This document shows positions 7,582 through 17,342 of a DNA stretch of 64,000 nucleotides, one piece after another. The position numbers were made by a program, and so were the translations under genes. Each line of letters begins with the position of its first letter. The first letter of the stretch is position 1. The stretch covers positions 124,001-188,000 of the forward strand of contig NZ_CABJFS010000001.1 of NCBI RefSeq assembly GCF_902364945.1, in the 5' to 3' direction. The notes beneath the pieces were generated by a model. That model was not told where the DNA came from. It saw only the letters and a list, made by a program, of their open reading frames with translations, and ran no database searches. Origin of the DNA: Collinsella aerofaciens (lineage in GTDB: Bacteria > Actinomycetota > Coriobacteriia > Coriobacteriales > Coriobacteriaceae).

Positions 7582-7941
7582 CTACAGCAACGCCTCGACC
7601 CAAGCCGATTCCCTAAAGCCGGGAATCGCAAAGTCGTCGCCCACCAACAGCGGACGCTTGACCAGCATGCCGTCGGTCGCCAGCAGCTCGTAGCACTCCC
7701 GATCCGTCATGCCCGCATCTAGACGCGCCTTCAGGCCCAGCTCTCGATATTTCATGCCCGACGAATTAAAGAAGCGCCGCACCGGCAGTCCCGAACGAGC
7801 AATCCAGGTCGCAAGCTCATCAGCCGTGGGATTGTCCAAAACGATATCGCGGTCGATATACTCAACCCCGTATTCGTCCAGCCATGCCTTGGCCTTCTTA
7901 CAGGTCGAGCACTTGGGATATTCAATAAACAGTACGGTCAT
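7582..7941 (-). CDS. ArsC/Spx family thioredoxin-fold protein
   Basis: A 119-residue protein with the thioredoxin-like fold of the ArsC/Spx family. The redox motif CSTC lies at residues 11-14 directly after the first strand, followed by KKAKAWLDEYGVEY, and LLVGDDFAIPGF occurs near the C-terminus. Members are arsenate reductases or Spx/MgsR-type regulators that bind RNA polymerase. No arsenic resistance genes are adjacent, so the role is open. The ATG at 7941 has CGGAGGA upstream. Confidence 0.88.
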   Translation of the reverse strand: MTVLFIEYPKCSTCKKAKAWLDEYGVEYIDRDIVLDNPTADELATWIARSGLPVRRFFNSSGMKYRELGLKARLDAGMTDRECYELLATDGMLVKRPLLVGDDFAIPGFRESAWVEALL

Positions 7942-8033
7942 GGGAATCCTCCGAATATAGATCGGCCAACGCAGGCACACGCCACACGAGGCGCCTTCGC
8001 ATGATGGGCCAATTGTAGCCCACGGGTCACACG

Positions 8034-9086
8034 CTAAACGAACCGTACCCCGAATCCGCGTTTGATGAACGGCAGCAGCTCCATTGCCTCGGGCGTGATA
8101 TGACCCGCAACGTTCATGCGCTCGTCACCGGGAAGATCGACCCGCGCAATCTCAAGCTCGCCTTCGTAGCGCCCATAGCCGCTATTGCTCACAGCGATCG
8201 ACCCCGTCTTTCGTGACAGGCCGGCACCGGCATCCATCGGCACGGAATCCGGCTTAAGCGTCGTACGCGACTCCTGAGACCTAAAGATGAGGACGCTCGA
8301 GTCGGGCCGGTCATGATGAATCTGTCCGCGCACATAGGCATAACCGGGCTCAAGCTCGCATTGCAAGTCCACGTATCCGGCGGAAACTTGAGCAAACTGC
8401 GCCCAGCCCGCATCGGAAAGATCGGGGTCGCCGACCAACACAATGTCGCAATCGGCGCCATGTGCAAGCTCAAGCATGTTGAGGGCAACCTTAGACGCGC
8501 GACCGCGCTGCGCCTCAACCGTCGGCAGTCCCTCGAATACCGGCCCGCGAACGTTAGCATCACCCGGCACAAAAGCCATGATTTCGAATCCAAGCGCCGC
8601 AAGACGAAGATTCACCCGAGCAATGTCCTCCAGAGCTAAACCGGTATAAGGCTTGGGGTAAAAATTGTGGCAGGCGGCAAAACGAGTCACATCGGCACCG
8701 GCCTCACGCCACGATGCGATTTCATCAGAACTCACCGTCGATGCATTGACCACAATGCGAAATACACCGGACAGCTCCGCGACCCGCTGGGCGCTAAAGC
8801 CATAGTCCAAACGAAGGTATTCCAACCCCAGATCGCGCAGGTCCTCGATACGCTCAAGCCCGAGCAAATCGCACGTGCGCGGTCCCACATCGGCAATGAG
8901 CGCAATGCCGTGGGCGGAAAGCAGCGACAGTACATGACGGACCTTATCGGCATACGCCGCTCCCCCATCCTCGGGAATATGCAGCGAGGTGAACGCATAG
9001 CGTGCACCCGCCGCGGCGCCACGCTCAATCGTCCGCTCAATATCCTGCAGAGGGCTGGAAAGATAAATCGAAATACCCGTTTTCAC
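8034..9086 (-). CDS. mupG: MupG-like 6-phospho-N-acetylmuramidase (DUF871 family)
   Basis: A 350-residue TIM-barrel protein of the DUF871/MupG family with a C-terminal beta domain. Features include the N-terminal strand GISIYLSS, FTSLHIPED, the LRLDYGF and NAST segments, and HNFYPKPYTG. MupG of Staphylococcus hydrolyses MurNAc-6P-GlcNAc into MurNAc-6P and GlcNAc. The context fits: a PTS permease, MurQ etherase and an RpiR regulator lie directly upstream on the same strand. The start is GTG at 9086, preceded by AAGGAG. A strong intrinsic terminator lies just before it, so expression may depend on read-through or its own promoter. Confidence 0.88.
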   Translation of the reverse strand: MKTGISIYLSSPLQDIERTIERGAAAGARYAFTSLHIPEDGGAAYADKVRHVLSLLSAHGIALIADVGPRTCDLLGLERIEDLRDLGLEYLRLDYGFSAQRVAELSGVFRIVVNASTVSSDEIASWREAGADVTRFAACHNFYPKPYTGLALEDIARVNLRLAALGFEIMAFVPGDANVRGPVFEGLPTVEAQRGRASKVALNMLELAHGADCDIVLVGDPDLSDAGWAQFAQVSAGYVDLQCELEPGYAYVRGQIHHDRPDSSVLIFRSQESRTTLKPDSVPMDAGAGLSRKTGSIAVSNSGYGRYEGELEIARVDLPGDERMNVAGHITPEAMELLPFIKRGFGVRFV

Positions 9087-9109
9087 GCTTCAACGCTCCT
9101 TTAAAAAAG

Positions 9110-9136
9110 GCCGGCGGAGCAGTTAGCCCCGCCGGC
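9110..9136 (-). terminator. Intrinsic terminator between murP and mupG
   Basis: On the minus strand GCCGGCGGGGC pairs with GCTCCGCCGGC around a five-base loop, followed by CTTTTTT. It lies after the murP stop and 24 bp before the mupG start, where it could reduce mupG expression relative to murP. Confidence 0.85.
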
Positions 9137-9203
9137 ACAACCATAGCATCAAGAAATCTGCCGCGCGCCGCGAGCTCTGAGCAACACGGCTCGCGATATC
9201 AAA

Positions 9204-10634
9204 CTACTCGCCAAAGAACTCGTTGATCTTCTGCTCGTCGACGCCAAAGAACCACGTCAGGACAAAGCCGGCGGCATAGGCAAGCAGCATAGCGGCAACG
9301 TAGCCGAGCTGCTGGCCAGGAACGACGATCAGCAGGCCAAACAGACCGGAAACGCCCTGAGAAACCGTGCCGATGTGAAGCAGCGCCGCGAGCGCGCCAC
9401 CAAATCCGGCACCCAGGCAGGCCGTCACAAACGGACGAACGAGCGGCAGCGTAACAGCATACATCAGAGGCTCGCCCACACCCAGGATTCCAACGGGAAT
9501 GGACTCTGCGACGTACTTCTTGAGCTTGGCGTTCTTGGTCTTAAAGTACAGCGCCAAACCGGCACCGACCTGGCCGCCGCCAGCCATCATAAGGATGGGA
9601 AGCAGGTAATTGATACCCTTGGTAGCGCCGTCGGGATCGTTGAGCATAGCGTGGATCGGCGTGAGCGCCTGATGCAGGCCGACGGACACCAGCGGCAAGA
9701 AGCCTGCCGACAGGATATAGCCGCCCAGGACGCCCAGCTTCTCGAAGATAAAGGTCAAAACGCTAAAGATGGCAGTCGTCAGCCATGCGCCAACCGGCTG
9801 GATGACGAGCATCAGAGCAAAGGCACCGATGATGAGCACCAGCAGCGGGGACAGGAACGTGTCGAGTGCGTTGGGCATAACCTTGCGAATCTGACGCTCC
9901 ATCCAGGCAAAAAATGCACCAGCGATAAGAGCCGCGATCATGCCGCCCGCTGCGGGGTTGTACTGCGCATTGGTGAGCGGCAGCAAAATGGCAGTGGCAG
10001 GATCAGCCGCGCCAGGCGCAAGCAGGGGCATGGCACTGTTGGCGATACACATCATGCCGGCGATGCCGCCCAGCGCAGCGGATCCACCAAACTCACGTGC
10101 CGCGTTATAGCCCACCAAGATGGGCAGATAGGCAAACAGGGCCCAGCCCATGGAACGAATGCCCTGGTACCACCACTCGCCCGCAAGCGCGCCTGCCGTC
10201 GAGACGTTAATGACGTTGCAGATACCGTTGATGAGGCCAGCCGCAATGATGCCGGGAAGCAGGGCGACGAAGACATTGGAAATCTTCTTGAGGAAGGCCT
10301 GAACCGGCTTGGACTCGTACTTTGCCTTCTGCGCGGCCTTGTTTGTGGCCGCAGCGTCAACCACGCTCTCGTCAGCAACGCCTTTCGCAAGGCCGGTGAG
10401 CTTGGAGAACTCCTCGAGCACCTTATTCACCTTGCCCGGACCCAGCACGATCTGCATCGTGTCGTCCTCGACCAAGCCCATCACGCCGTCGAGTGCCTTA
10501 ATACCCTCCGTGTCGACGTTGCCCGTGTCTTTGACGGTCACGCGCAGGCGCGTCATGCACGCCGCGTTTGCCAACACGTTGTCTTTGCCGCCCAAAAGGT
10601 CCAGCAGCTTTTGAGCCAGCTCTTTGTTCGTCAT
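9204..10634 (-). CDS. murP: PTS sugar transporter EIIBC, MurNAc/MurNAc-GlcNAc type
   Basis: A 476-residue phosphotransferase permease. The N-terminal EIIB domain (about 1-85) carries the phosphorylated Cys26 in NAACMTRLRV. A linker precedes the EIIC membrane domain from about residue 115, with roughly ten hydrophobic segments and the GVGEPLMYAVTLPL motif typical of the glucose/sucrose EIIC class. By context (murQ, mupG, murR) the substrate is predicted to be MurNAc or MurNAc-GlcNAc, phosphorylated on entry. An EIIA domain is absent and must come from elsewhere. The ATG at 10634 is preceded by AAGGAGG. Confidence 0.9.
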   Translation of the reverse strand: MTNKELAQKLLDLLGGKDNVLANAACMTRLRVTVKDTGNVDTEGIKALDGVMGLVEDDTMQIVLGPGKVNKVLEEFSKLTGLAKGVADESVVDAAATNKAAQKAKYESKPVQAFLKKISNVFVALLPGIIAAGLINGICNVINVSTAGALAGEWWYQGIRSMGWALFAYLPILVGYNAAREFGGSAALGGIAGMMCIANSAMPLLAPGAADPATAILLPLTNAQYNPAAGGMIAALIAGAFFAWMERQIRKVMPNALDTFLSPLLVLIIGAFALMLVIQPVGAWLTTAIFSVLTFIFEKLGVLGGYILSAGFLPLVSVGLHQALTPIHAMLNDPDGATKGINYLLPILMMAGGGQVGAGLALYFKTKNAKLKKYVAESIPVGILGVGEPLMYAVTLPLVRPFVTACLGAGFGGALAALLHIGTVSQGVSGLFGLLIVVPGQQLGYVAAMLLAYAAGFVLTWFFGVDEQKINEFFGE

Positions 10635-10691
10635 AACTCCTCCTTGTATTGGGTATCTCGTCTGGATGTCATATCAGCTCACGCCGCGCAC

Positions 10692-11615
<924 letters not shown>

Positions 11616-11625
11616 TTCATTCACC

Positions 11626-12477
11626 TCATCTTTCCTGTTTCTCGATGTAGTTTTGCTTAATGACATGCGTCGCCCGTTCGTAGTCGCTGGCAACGTAAGC
11701 AGCGTACAGGGCATCGACAACCATAAGCTGGGCCATACGCGAAGCCATGGCACCGCTGCGGACCAAGGGTTCACTCGCAGCGACGCCGAGCACGGCATCG
11801 GCCACGGTGGCAAGCTTGGATGATCCATCTACTTTGGTAACGGCCACAACGGGACAGTTGTGACGTTGAGCCTCGGCGGTGCAGTCCAGCACCTCTTGCG
11901 TCAAGCCCGAGTAGCTAAAGGCGATTGCCATATCGCCCTCATGCATGTTCTTGGCACACAAGAGCTGATCATGCCAGTCGTCGTACAGATGGCACTCCTT
12001 GTCGACACGCATGAGCTTTTGCGCCAGATCGTGCGCGACCAAACGAGAGGCACCGATACCGAACAGATTGACCGCGCGTGCCCGCTTAAGATAGGCCGCA
12101 CATCGCTCCAAGACGGTGTAATCGAGCGTTCGCGCCGTCGCTTCGATCGTGCACACGTTGCTTTTCATCACCTTCCCCACGATACGTTCGACGCTGTCAT
12201 CCATGGAGATGTCCTCGAGGGCTACGTCTTTCTTGTCACCTAAGAGCGCCAGCTCGGCAATCAGTTCGCGCTGGAACTCCTTGTAGCCCGCAAAACCCAA
12301 ACGCTTGCAAAAGCGCAAAATGCTCGAGGGCGAGGAGAACGTGGCATCGGCAAGACCGCGGACGGACAGCCCGACCACCTCGTGCGGATGAGCGCTCACA
12401 TATGCGATGACATTGCGTTCCGCCGGGCTCGCGCTGAGCTCACGCTCGCGAAGCCGCAAAAGCAATCCGTTTGCCAT
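11626..12477 (-). CDS. murR: MurR/RpiR-family transcriptional regulator
   Basis: A 283-residue regulator. The N-terminal helix-turn-helix (about 1-75) has the RpiR pattern SVRGLADATFSSPSSILRFC with KRLGFAGYKEF. A C-terminal SIS sugar-phosphate-binding domain runs from about 125 to 250, with FGIGASRLVAHDLAQKL and FSYSGLTQEV. By family it senses MurNAc-6P or GlcNAc-6P and controls the mur genes that follow. The ATG at 12477 is preceded by GGAGG with eight-base spacing; a GTG three codons earlier overlaps that site and is less likely. Confidence 0.92.
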   Translation of the reverse strand: MANGLLLRLRERELSASPAERNVIAYVSAHPHEVVGLSVRGLADATFSSPSSILRFCKRLGFAGYKEFQRELIAELALLGDKKDVALEDISMDDSVERIVGKVMKSNVCTIEATARTLDYTVLERCAAYLKRARAVNLFGIGASRLVAHDLAQKLMRVDKECHLYDDWHDQLLCAKNMHEGDMAIAFSYSGLTQEVLDCTAEAQRHNCPVVAVTKVDGSSKLATVADAVLGVAASEPLVRSGAMASRMAQLMVVDALYAAYVASDYERATHVIKQNYIEKQER

Positions 12478-12681
12478 CTCAAACACCTCCGTTGAGAAGA
12501 ATTAAAGACCAACGAACGATTCGTACCGGATACAAACAGCTTTTACGGTACATTGTGCCGCATCGTGGCGCACAAAGGACGAGCGTTCTACCGCTCGCCC
12601 CTCAAATCCGACCGCTCGGAAATACGCGCGACACAAAATAATTCAACAAGGTCGCATGATCAGAAACGGGTTTGTTACCGG

Positions 12682-13263
12682 CTAGCGCCTCGCATGGGCG
12701 CCGATGGGGCGCGTCTCGTGGTGCACCCATGCGGAGACCAGCAATACCAACAGCATCGCGGTGACATAGCCCGCAGCATCGAATCCTAAATCGATAACGT
12801 CGAAATGCCTGCCGGGAACAAAGATCTTATGTACCTGATCGCCAACGGAGCAGACGGCGCAAAAGAGCAACACGGGCACGCAACGGGAGCAAACGCTCCA
12901 CGGACGCCTGGAAAAGCAAACCACGGCCACCGAGGCGAACAATCCGACGAAGAAAAACTCTACGGTATGGGCAACGCGACGGACGTTCGTGCCCACCCAC
13001 ATGCGAATGGAAGCAAGTCGGCCAGACCGGACATTCGAGGCAGCCGAATCGATGCCCCCGGTCATCCCGTTCTCGGTCTGAGCTTCACCCGTGGCATCGG
13101 CAGCCTGAACGCCCGTAGCCTGACCCTCCACCACGCGCGCGGTGGACTCGCTCAGCAACGACGTCTCCACCGCATTTTGCTCCGTCAGCACCCAGATGCC
13201 CGCCAGCGTTGCAGCGAACAGAATGATCGCGGTCCATCCGATTATTTGTTTTACGCGCGCCAA
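12682..13263 (-). CDS. VanZ-like membrane protein
   Basis: A 193-residue membrane protein with an N-terminal helix, an unusually long Ala/Thr/Glu-rich extracytoplasmic segment (about residues 28-85), and three further hydrophobic helices. The C-terminal stretch GDQVHKIFVPGRHFDVIDLG matches the VanZ family signature (D/Q-H-F-PGR followed by an Asp-rich turn). The start is taken as TTG at 13263 because AAGGAGG lies seven bases upstream; the farther upstream TTG has no ribosome site. VanZ members are linked to teicoplanin resistance in some species but mostly have unknown roles. There is no van cluster here. Confidence 0.85.
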   Translation of the reverse strand: MARVKQIIGWTAIILFAATLAGIWVLTEQNAVETSLLSESTARVVEGQATGVQAADATGEAQTENGMTGGIDSAASNVRSGRLASIRMWVGTNVRRVAHTVEFFFVGLFASVAVVCFSRRPWSVCSRCVPVLLFCAVCSVGDQVHKIFVPGRHFDVIDLGFDAAGYVTAMLLVLLVSAWVHHETRPIGAHARR

Positions 13264-13367
13264 GGGCCTACCTCCTTTTTTGAATATCAGCGAGTGTAGC
13301 CCCAAATGACATCGTCACCGTATCAAAATTTGAATCGCAACAGGAAGCGACAAAGCGACGCAAACCC

Positions 13368-13973
13368 CTACCCCGCCTCGCGCATCCAGCGATCGAACGT
13401 CCCCACGCACACGCCCAGGCACTTTGCTGCCTGGCTGCGGGTAATATCGCCCGCCTCATAGCTATCGCGCACCAGCTCAAACTGAGGAGGGCACGGCTTG
13501 CGAGGTCGACCGAAACGGACCCCTCGCGCCCGCGCCGCTGCAATTCCCTCCGCTTGGCGCCGATGGATATTCTCGCGCTCCACCTGCGCCACGTAGCTCA
13601 GCAGTTGCAGCACAATATCGGCAATCAGGGTATTAGTCACATCCGGCGTGCCGCTTGCCCTGGCGCGCGTGTCAAGCAATGGCATGTCCAACACCACAAT
13701 GGCAACCCCGAGCTCCTTGGTAATGCGACGCCATTCCTCAAGAATCTCGGAGTAATTACGACCAAGTCGGTCGATAGAAAGCACCACCAGCACGTCCCCG
13801 TCTCCCAGGACGTGCAGCAGCTCGCGATAGCGCGGTCGATCGAAGTCCTTGCCGCTCGCATGGTCGGCATAAATATTCGCCGAGCCCACGCCATAGGCGC
13901 CCAGCGCATCCAGCTGCCGATTAAGATTCTGATCGCGCGAACTCACCCGCGCATAACCATACACCGTCGCCAT
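13368..13973 (-). CDS. Serine recombinase (resolvase/invertase family)
   Basis: A 201-residue site-specific recombinase. The catalytic domain starts with YGYARVSSRDQN, giving Ser11 as nucleophile and Arg9. IDRLGRN supplies the conserved arginines near residue 70, and ERENIHRRQAEGI forms the long helix before the GRPRK hinge and a C-terminal helix-turn-helix. It is full length for the resolvase/invertase type. The ATG at 13973 is used; it has only a weak GGGATGAG ribosome site, and an upstream TTG is possible. No transposase, terminal repeats or invertible segment was seen beside it. A 40-bp repeat lies 20 bp upstream. Confidence 0.93.
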   Translation of the reverse strand: MATVYGYARVSSRDQNLNRQLDALGAYGVGSANIYADHASGKDFDRPRYRELLHVLGDGDVLVVLSIDRLGRNYSEILEEWRRITKELGVAIVVLDMPLLDTRARASGTPDVTNTLIADIVLQLLSYVAQVERENIHRRQAEGIAAARARGVRFGRPRKPCPPQFELVRDSYEAGDITRSQAAKCLGVCVGTFDRWMREAG

Positions 13974-13992
13974 CTCATCCCCGCTTTCTTGT

Positions 13993-14032
13993 AAACCTGC
14001 CAAAAAGGGACAGGTTTATTTTGGTAGGTTTT
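13993..14032. repeat. 40-bp repeat (GGGACAGGTTTATTTTGG family), copy 1
   Basis: AACCTGCC and GGTAGGTT form imperfect outer arms around GGGACAGGTTTATTTT. A close relative in the same orientation is at 26121-26161. This copy lies immediately upstream of the serine recombinase gene, raising the possibility of a recombination or operator site; the second copy has no recombinase beside it. Confidence 0.85.
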
Positions 14033-14093
14033 ACCTCTCGAATAGCAGGTAAGCGGGCGGCCGAGCAGACGGCAAGGTAGCCATGATCCAAAT

Positions 14094-14125
14094 GCGGAGG
14101 GCGGCCCCGAAAGACCGCCCTCCGC
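14094..14125 (-). terminator. Hairpin downstream of rnr
   Basis: GCGGAGGGCGG pairs with CCGCCCTCCGC around a short loop, 26 bp past the rnr stop. On the minus strand it is followed only by ATTTGG, so it is a weak or Rho-assisted terminator. Confidence 0.6.
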
Positions 14126-14150
14126 TCTCCCGCCATGAGTCGAGATTTGG

Positions 14151-16286
14151 CTAATGGATAAGCTTAAAGTCCAAGTGCCCACGCGTGGTTTTGACGCGCG
14201 AGACCTCGATAATCACGCGCTGACCCAGTTCATAGCGAGTCCCCGTGTCGGCACCTGCGAGCGTGAGCGCATCCTCGTCGAACTCGAACCACTCGTTGCC
14301 CAGGCTCTTGATCGAAACCAAGCCTTCGACCTGCGTCAGGTCCAAGCGCACAAAGAGGCCCATGCTGCTAACCCACGAGACGGTTCCGGCATAGCGCTCG
14401 CCCAGACGGTCCTCATAGTACTGGGCAATCTTGATCTTTTGCGTCGCATGGCTAGCGGCATCTGCCGCGCGCTCGGCATCGCTGCATGCGCGGCAGATCT
14501 GCGGCAGAATGCGCGGCAGCGACTCGCGCCCCTTGCCGATCAGCCGCGGCGTACGGACCAGGGCGTCCTTGCCGCCGAGCTGCTCATAGGCCAACTGCAG
14601 TTTGAGCACGCGGTGCACCACCAGATCGGGGTAGCGACGGATGGGACTCGTAAAGTGACAGTAGCACGGCGCGGCGAGCGCAAAGTGGCCCTCGTTGCGC
14701 GGCTTGTACAGTGCGCGCTGCATACTGCGCAGAAGCAGCGTGTTGACGAGCGGTGCGTTGGCCGTACCGGCGGCAGCATCAACTGCAGCCTGTAGCTCAT
14801 CGGGACTCCCCAGGGCGATACCGGCAGCACGGCGATCGTCGATGATGCCTAGCTGCGCCAGCGCAACTGCGGCACCGTGCAGGCTATCGGGGCTCGGATC
14901 CTCATGCACGCGATAGCAGGCCTCGATATCACGGTCTGCCAGCCACTCTGCAACGCACTCGTTGGCGAGTAGCATGGCTTCCTCGATAAGCGACGTGGCA
15001 CACGAACGCTCGCGCGCCACAATCTGCACGGGTACTCCGTCCTCATCCAATAGAGCGCGAATCTCGGCCGTGTCAAAATCGACTGAGCCGCGGGCACGAC
15101 GAATACGACGGCGAAGTTCGGCGAGTTCGTTGGCGGCGACAAGGAAATCGCCGAGGTCGACGTTATAGCCGCGAGCAGTTTCCTCGCACGCAAGACCGCG
15201 CTCAAGCGCCTCCTCGCGCGAGGCCTCAGCAGCCGCAACATCCTCAGCGGCGCCTTCCAGCACCGAATACTCAACCGCGCCGGCACGCACCAGCAGCGCC
15301 TCGGCGCCGTCATAGTCCATACGCACACGCGAGCGAATCACGCTGGGGTAAGGATCGTAATGCCGCACGCGACCCTGCGCATCGAGCTCAATGTCAACGG
15401 TAAACGCAAGACGGTCCTCGTCAGGGCGAAGCGAGCATAGGTCACAGGACAGGCGTTCGGGCAGCATGGGAAGCACGCGATCGGCCAGATACACCGATGT
15501 CGTACGATGGCGAGCCTCAAGATCGATATGCCCGTCCCAAGCCACATAGTGAGAAACGTCAGCGATATGCACACCCAGCTTGTAGCCACCCTCGGGCGTG
15601 CGCTCAAGCGAAATGGCATCGTCAAAGTCGCGCGCGTCGACCGGGTCGATCGTGATGACAAAGCGGTCGCGCAGATCGCGGCGGAGCGGGTCCTTAAGCG
15701 CCGCGGACACATCGAGCGAAAGCCCCTCGGCCTCGTCCAGCGCGGCCTCGGGATAGCTATCGGTATAGCCGTAACGCGCCATCACGTATTGAACGCCCAA
15801 ATCGGGCGCGTCATCTCCGCCAATGCGGCGTTCGATCGTCACGGTGCCCGATTCCAGGCGCGTCGGGTAGGTCAAAATGCGCGCGACAACGGCATCACCC
15901 GGGTGGACGCCCAGACGATCCGCCGAGGTATCCTCGGGCAGAATGAAGAAGTCGGCCTTCAGGCGCGAATCGAGCGGCTCGATCACACCGAGCGGACCAG
16001 CGGTCTGGTACGTACCCACCACGCTTATGGCTGCGCGCTCAACCACGCCTTCGATCACGGCGCGCCGCTCACCGTGCGGGCTGTTCTTAATGCTCACGGC
16101 AACGGTATCGCCATCCATGATCTCGCGCTTACCGCGGCCCATAACCTTGTAGTCGCCGCTCTCGGTTATGACATAGGCGCCATGCTCATGGAGCTGCACG
16201 CGCCCGGTCAGGCTCGGACGGCGTTCGCTGCGCACCGGCCCACGCTTATTGCGAGCACCGCGCTTATGCTTGTTATTGCGCCCCAT
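14151..16286 (-). CDS. rnr: Ribonuclease R
   Basis: A 711-residue 3'-5' exoribonuclease of the RNB family. After a basic N-terminus come cold-shock-like domains (about 25-180), the RNB catalytic domain with DPVDARDFDDAIS near residue 215 (its aspartates bind catalytic Mg2+), and a C-terminal S1 domain beginning GERYAGTVSWVSSMGLFVRL. The CHFTSPIRRYPDL segment is also diagnostic. It degrades structured RNA and acts in quality control; in other bacteria it works with SmpB-tmRNA. It follows ftsX after a terminator. The ATG at 16286 has AAGGAGG upstream. Confidence 0.96.
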   Translation of the reverse strand: MGRNNKHKRGARNKRGPVRSERRPSLTGRVQLHEHGAYVITESGDYKVMGRGKREIMDGDTVAVSIKNSPHGERRAVIEGVVERAAISVVGTYQTAGPLGVIEPLDSRLKADFFILPEDTSADRLGVHPGDAVVARILTYPTRLESGTVTIERRIGGDDAPDLGVQYVMARYGYTDSYPEAALDEAEGLSLDVSAALKDPLRRDLRDRFVITIDPVDARDFDDAISLERTPEGGYKLGVHIADVSHYVAWDGHIDLEARHRTTSVYLADRVLPMLPERLSCDLCSLRPDEDRLAFTVDIELDAQGRVRHYDPYPSVIRSRVRMDYDGAEALLVRAGAVEYSVLEGAAEDVAAAEASREEALERGLACEETARGYNVDLGDFLVAANELAELRRRIRRARGSVDFDTAEIRALLDEDGVPVQIVARERSCATSLIEEAMLLANECVAEWLADRDIEACYRVHEDPSPDSLHGAAVALAQLGIIDDRRAAGIALGSPDELQAAVDAAAGTANAPLVNTLLLRSMQRALYKPRNEGHFALAAPCYCHFTSPIRRYPDLVVHRVLKLQLAYEQLGGKDALVRTPRLIGKGRESLPRILPQICRACSDAERAADAASHATQKIKIAQYYEDRLGERYAGTVSWVSSMGLFVRLDLTQVEGLVSIKSLGNEWFEFDEDALTLAGADTGTRYELGQRVIIEVSRVKTTRGHLDFKLIH

Positions 16287-16367
16287 GGCGCCTCCTTGCT
16301 ATCGATGACGAACTCCAAAGAGTCTACCCAAATGATTCGCTTTCCTGCCGTCCCCTAGAGATCAAAA

Positions 16368-16397
16368 AACGGGCCGCCCCATAAGAGACGACCCGTT
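16368..16397 (-). terminator. Intrinsic terminator of ftsEX
   Basis: On the minus strand AACGGGT pairs with GCCCGTT, followed by TTTTT. It lies 25 bp past the ftsX stop. Confidence 0.8.
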
Positions 16398-16421
16398 GGA
16401 AGGGATGAATTCCAGACATGC

Positions 16422-17342
16422 CTACACGCGCAGGTAGCGGCGCATGGCTATGGCAGAACCAAAGAGACCGATAATCACGCCGACCAGAATCAGCGCAGCA
16501 TAGGTCACCAGGTAGTACTGCATCGGCAGGGCAAACGACATCCAGCCGATGCTCTCCTGCAAACGCGGAATCATCAGATTGCGCAGCAGCTCCAGAACGC
16601 CGATGGAAAGCAGCGAGCCCAAAATGGCCTGCAGTACGCCCTCGGTGATAAACGGACCACGAATGAAGCCGTTGCTGGCGCCGACCAGACGCATAATCGC
16701 AATCTCACGACGACGCGCCGTGATGGACAGGCGAATCGTGTTGTTGATGAAGATGAATGCGATAAAGGTCAGAAGGCCAACGAGCACCACGGCGGCGATG
16801 CGAATGTAGTTGGTCACCTGGAACAGGCGGCTCACTTCCTCCTGGCCATACAGTACGCTCGCGTTGACGTCGCCGTCGTCCGCGATCTTTTGGAAGTCGG
16901 CATTCTTCTTGAGCTTCTTGGCCGTGCTCTCGACCTGAGACGGATCGTCCATCTCAATCGCAAACGAAGCCGGCAGCGGGTTCTGGCCATCGAGCGCGCT
17001 CATGGTGGCGTCGGCGTTGCCCGACATCTTGCTCGTATACTCGGCCAGCGCGTCGTCCTTGTCCTTATAGGTCACGGACTTGACGTTATTCCATGTCTTA
17101 AGCTCGGCCTCAAAAGCCTGAACATCAGCCTGATCGGCGTCATCGCTAATGAACGCGTTGATGACAACCTGATCCTCGACGGTGCCGATCACGGAGTTCA
17201 GCATCGCGGAGCCCATGATGAACAGGCCGATGATAAACAGCGAAAGGAAGATCGTGATGACGGCGCCGAGCGAGGTAGTCCAGTTACGGAAGAAGTGGCT
17301 GATTGCCTCTTTGAAGGAGTAGCCCACGTTAGTTGGTGCCAT
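16422..17342 (-). CDS. ftsX: Cell division protein FtsX
   Basis: A 306-residue ABC-type membrane protein. One helix near residues 22-48 is followed by an extracytoplasmic domain of about 120 residues, then three more helices with RREIAIMRLVGASNGFIRGPF between them, the hallmark of FtsX. With FtsE it regulates peptidoglycan hydrolases at the division site. Start at 17342; the first 14 bases overlap the end of ftsE, which fits translational coupling. Confidence 0.96.
   Translation of the reverse strand: MAPTNVGYSFKEAISHFFRNWTTSLGAVITIFLSLFIIGLFIMGSAMLNSVIGTVEDQVVINAFISDDADQADVQAFEAELKTWNNVKSVTYKDKDDALAEYTSKMSGNADATMSALDGQNPLPASFAIEMDDPSQVESTAKKLKKNADFQKIADDGDVNASVLYGQEEVSRLFQVTNYIRIAAVVLVGLLTFIAFIFINNTIRLSITARRREIAIMRLVGASNGFIRGPFITEGVLQAILGSLLSIGVLELLRNLMIPRLQESIGWMSFALPMQYYLVTYAALILVGVIIGLFGSAIAMRRYLRV

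Noticed and set aside
12682..13263. Vancomycin or teicoplanin resistance gene
   Set aside because: VanZ-like proteins are widespread outside van clusters, and no vanH, vanA or vanX is present.
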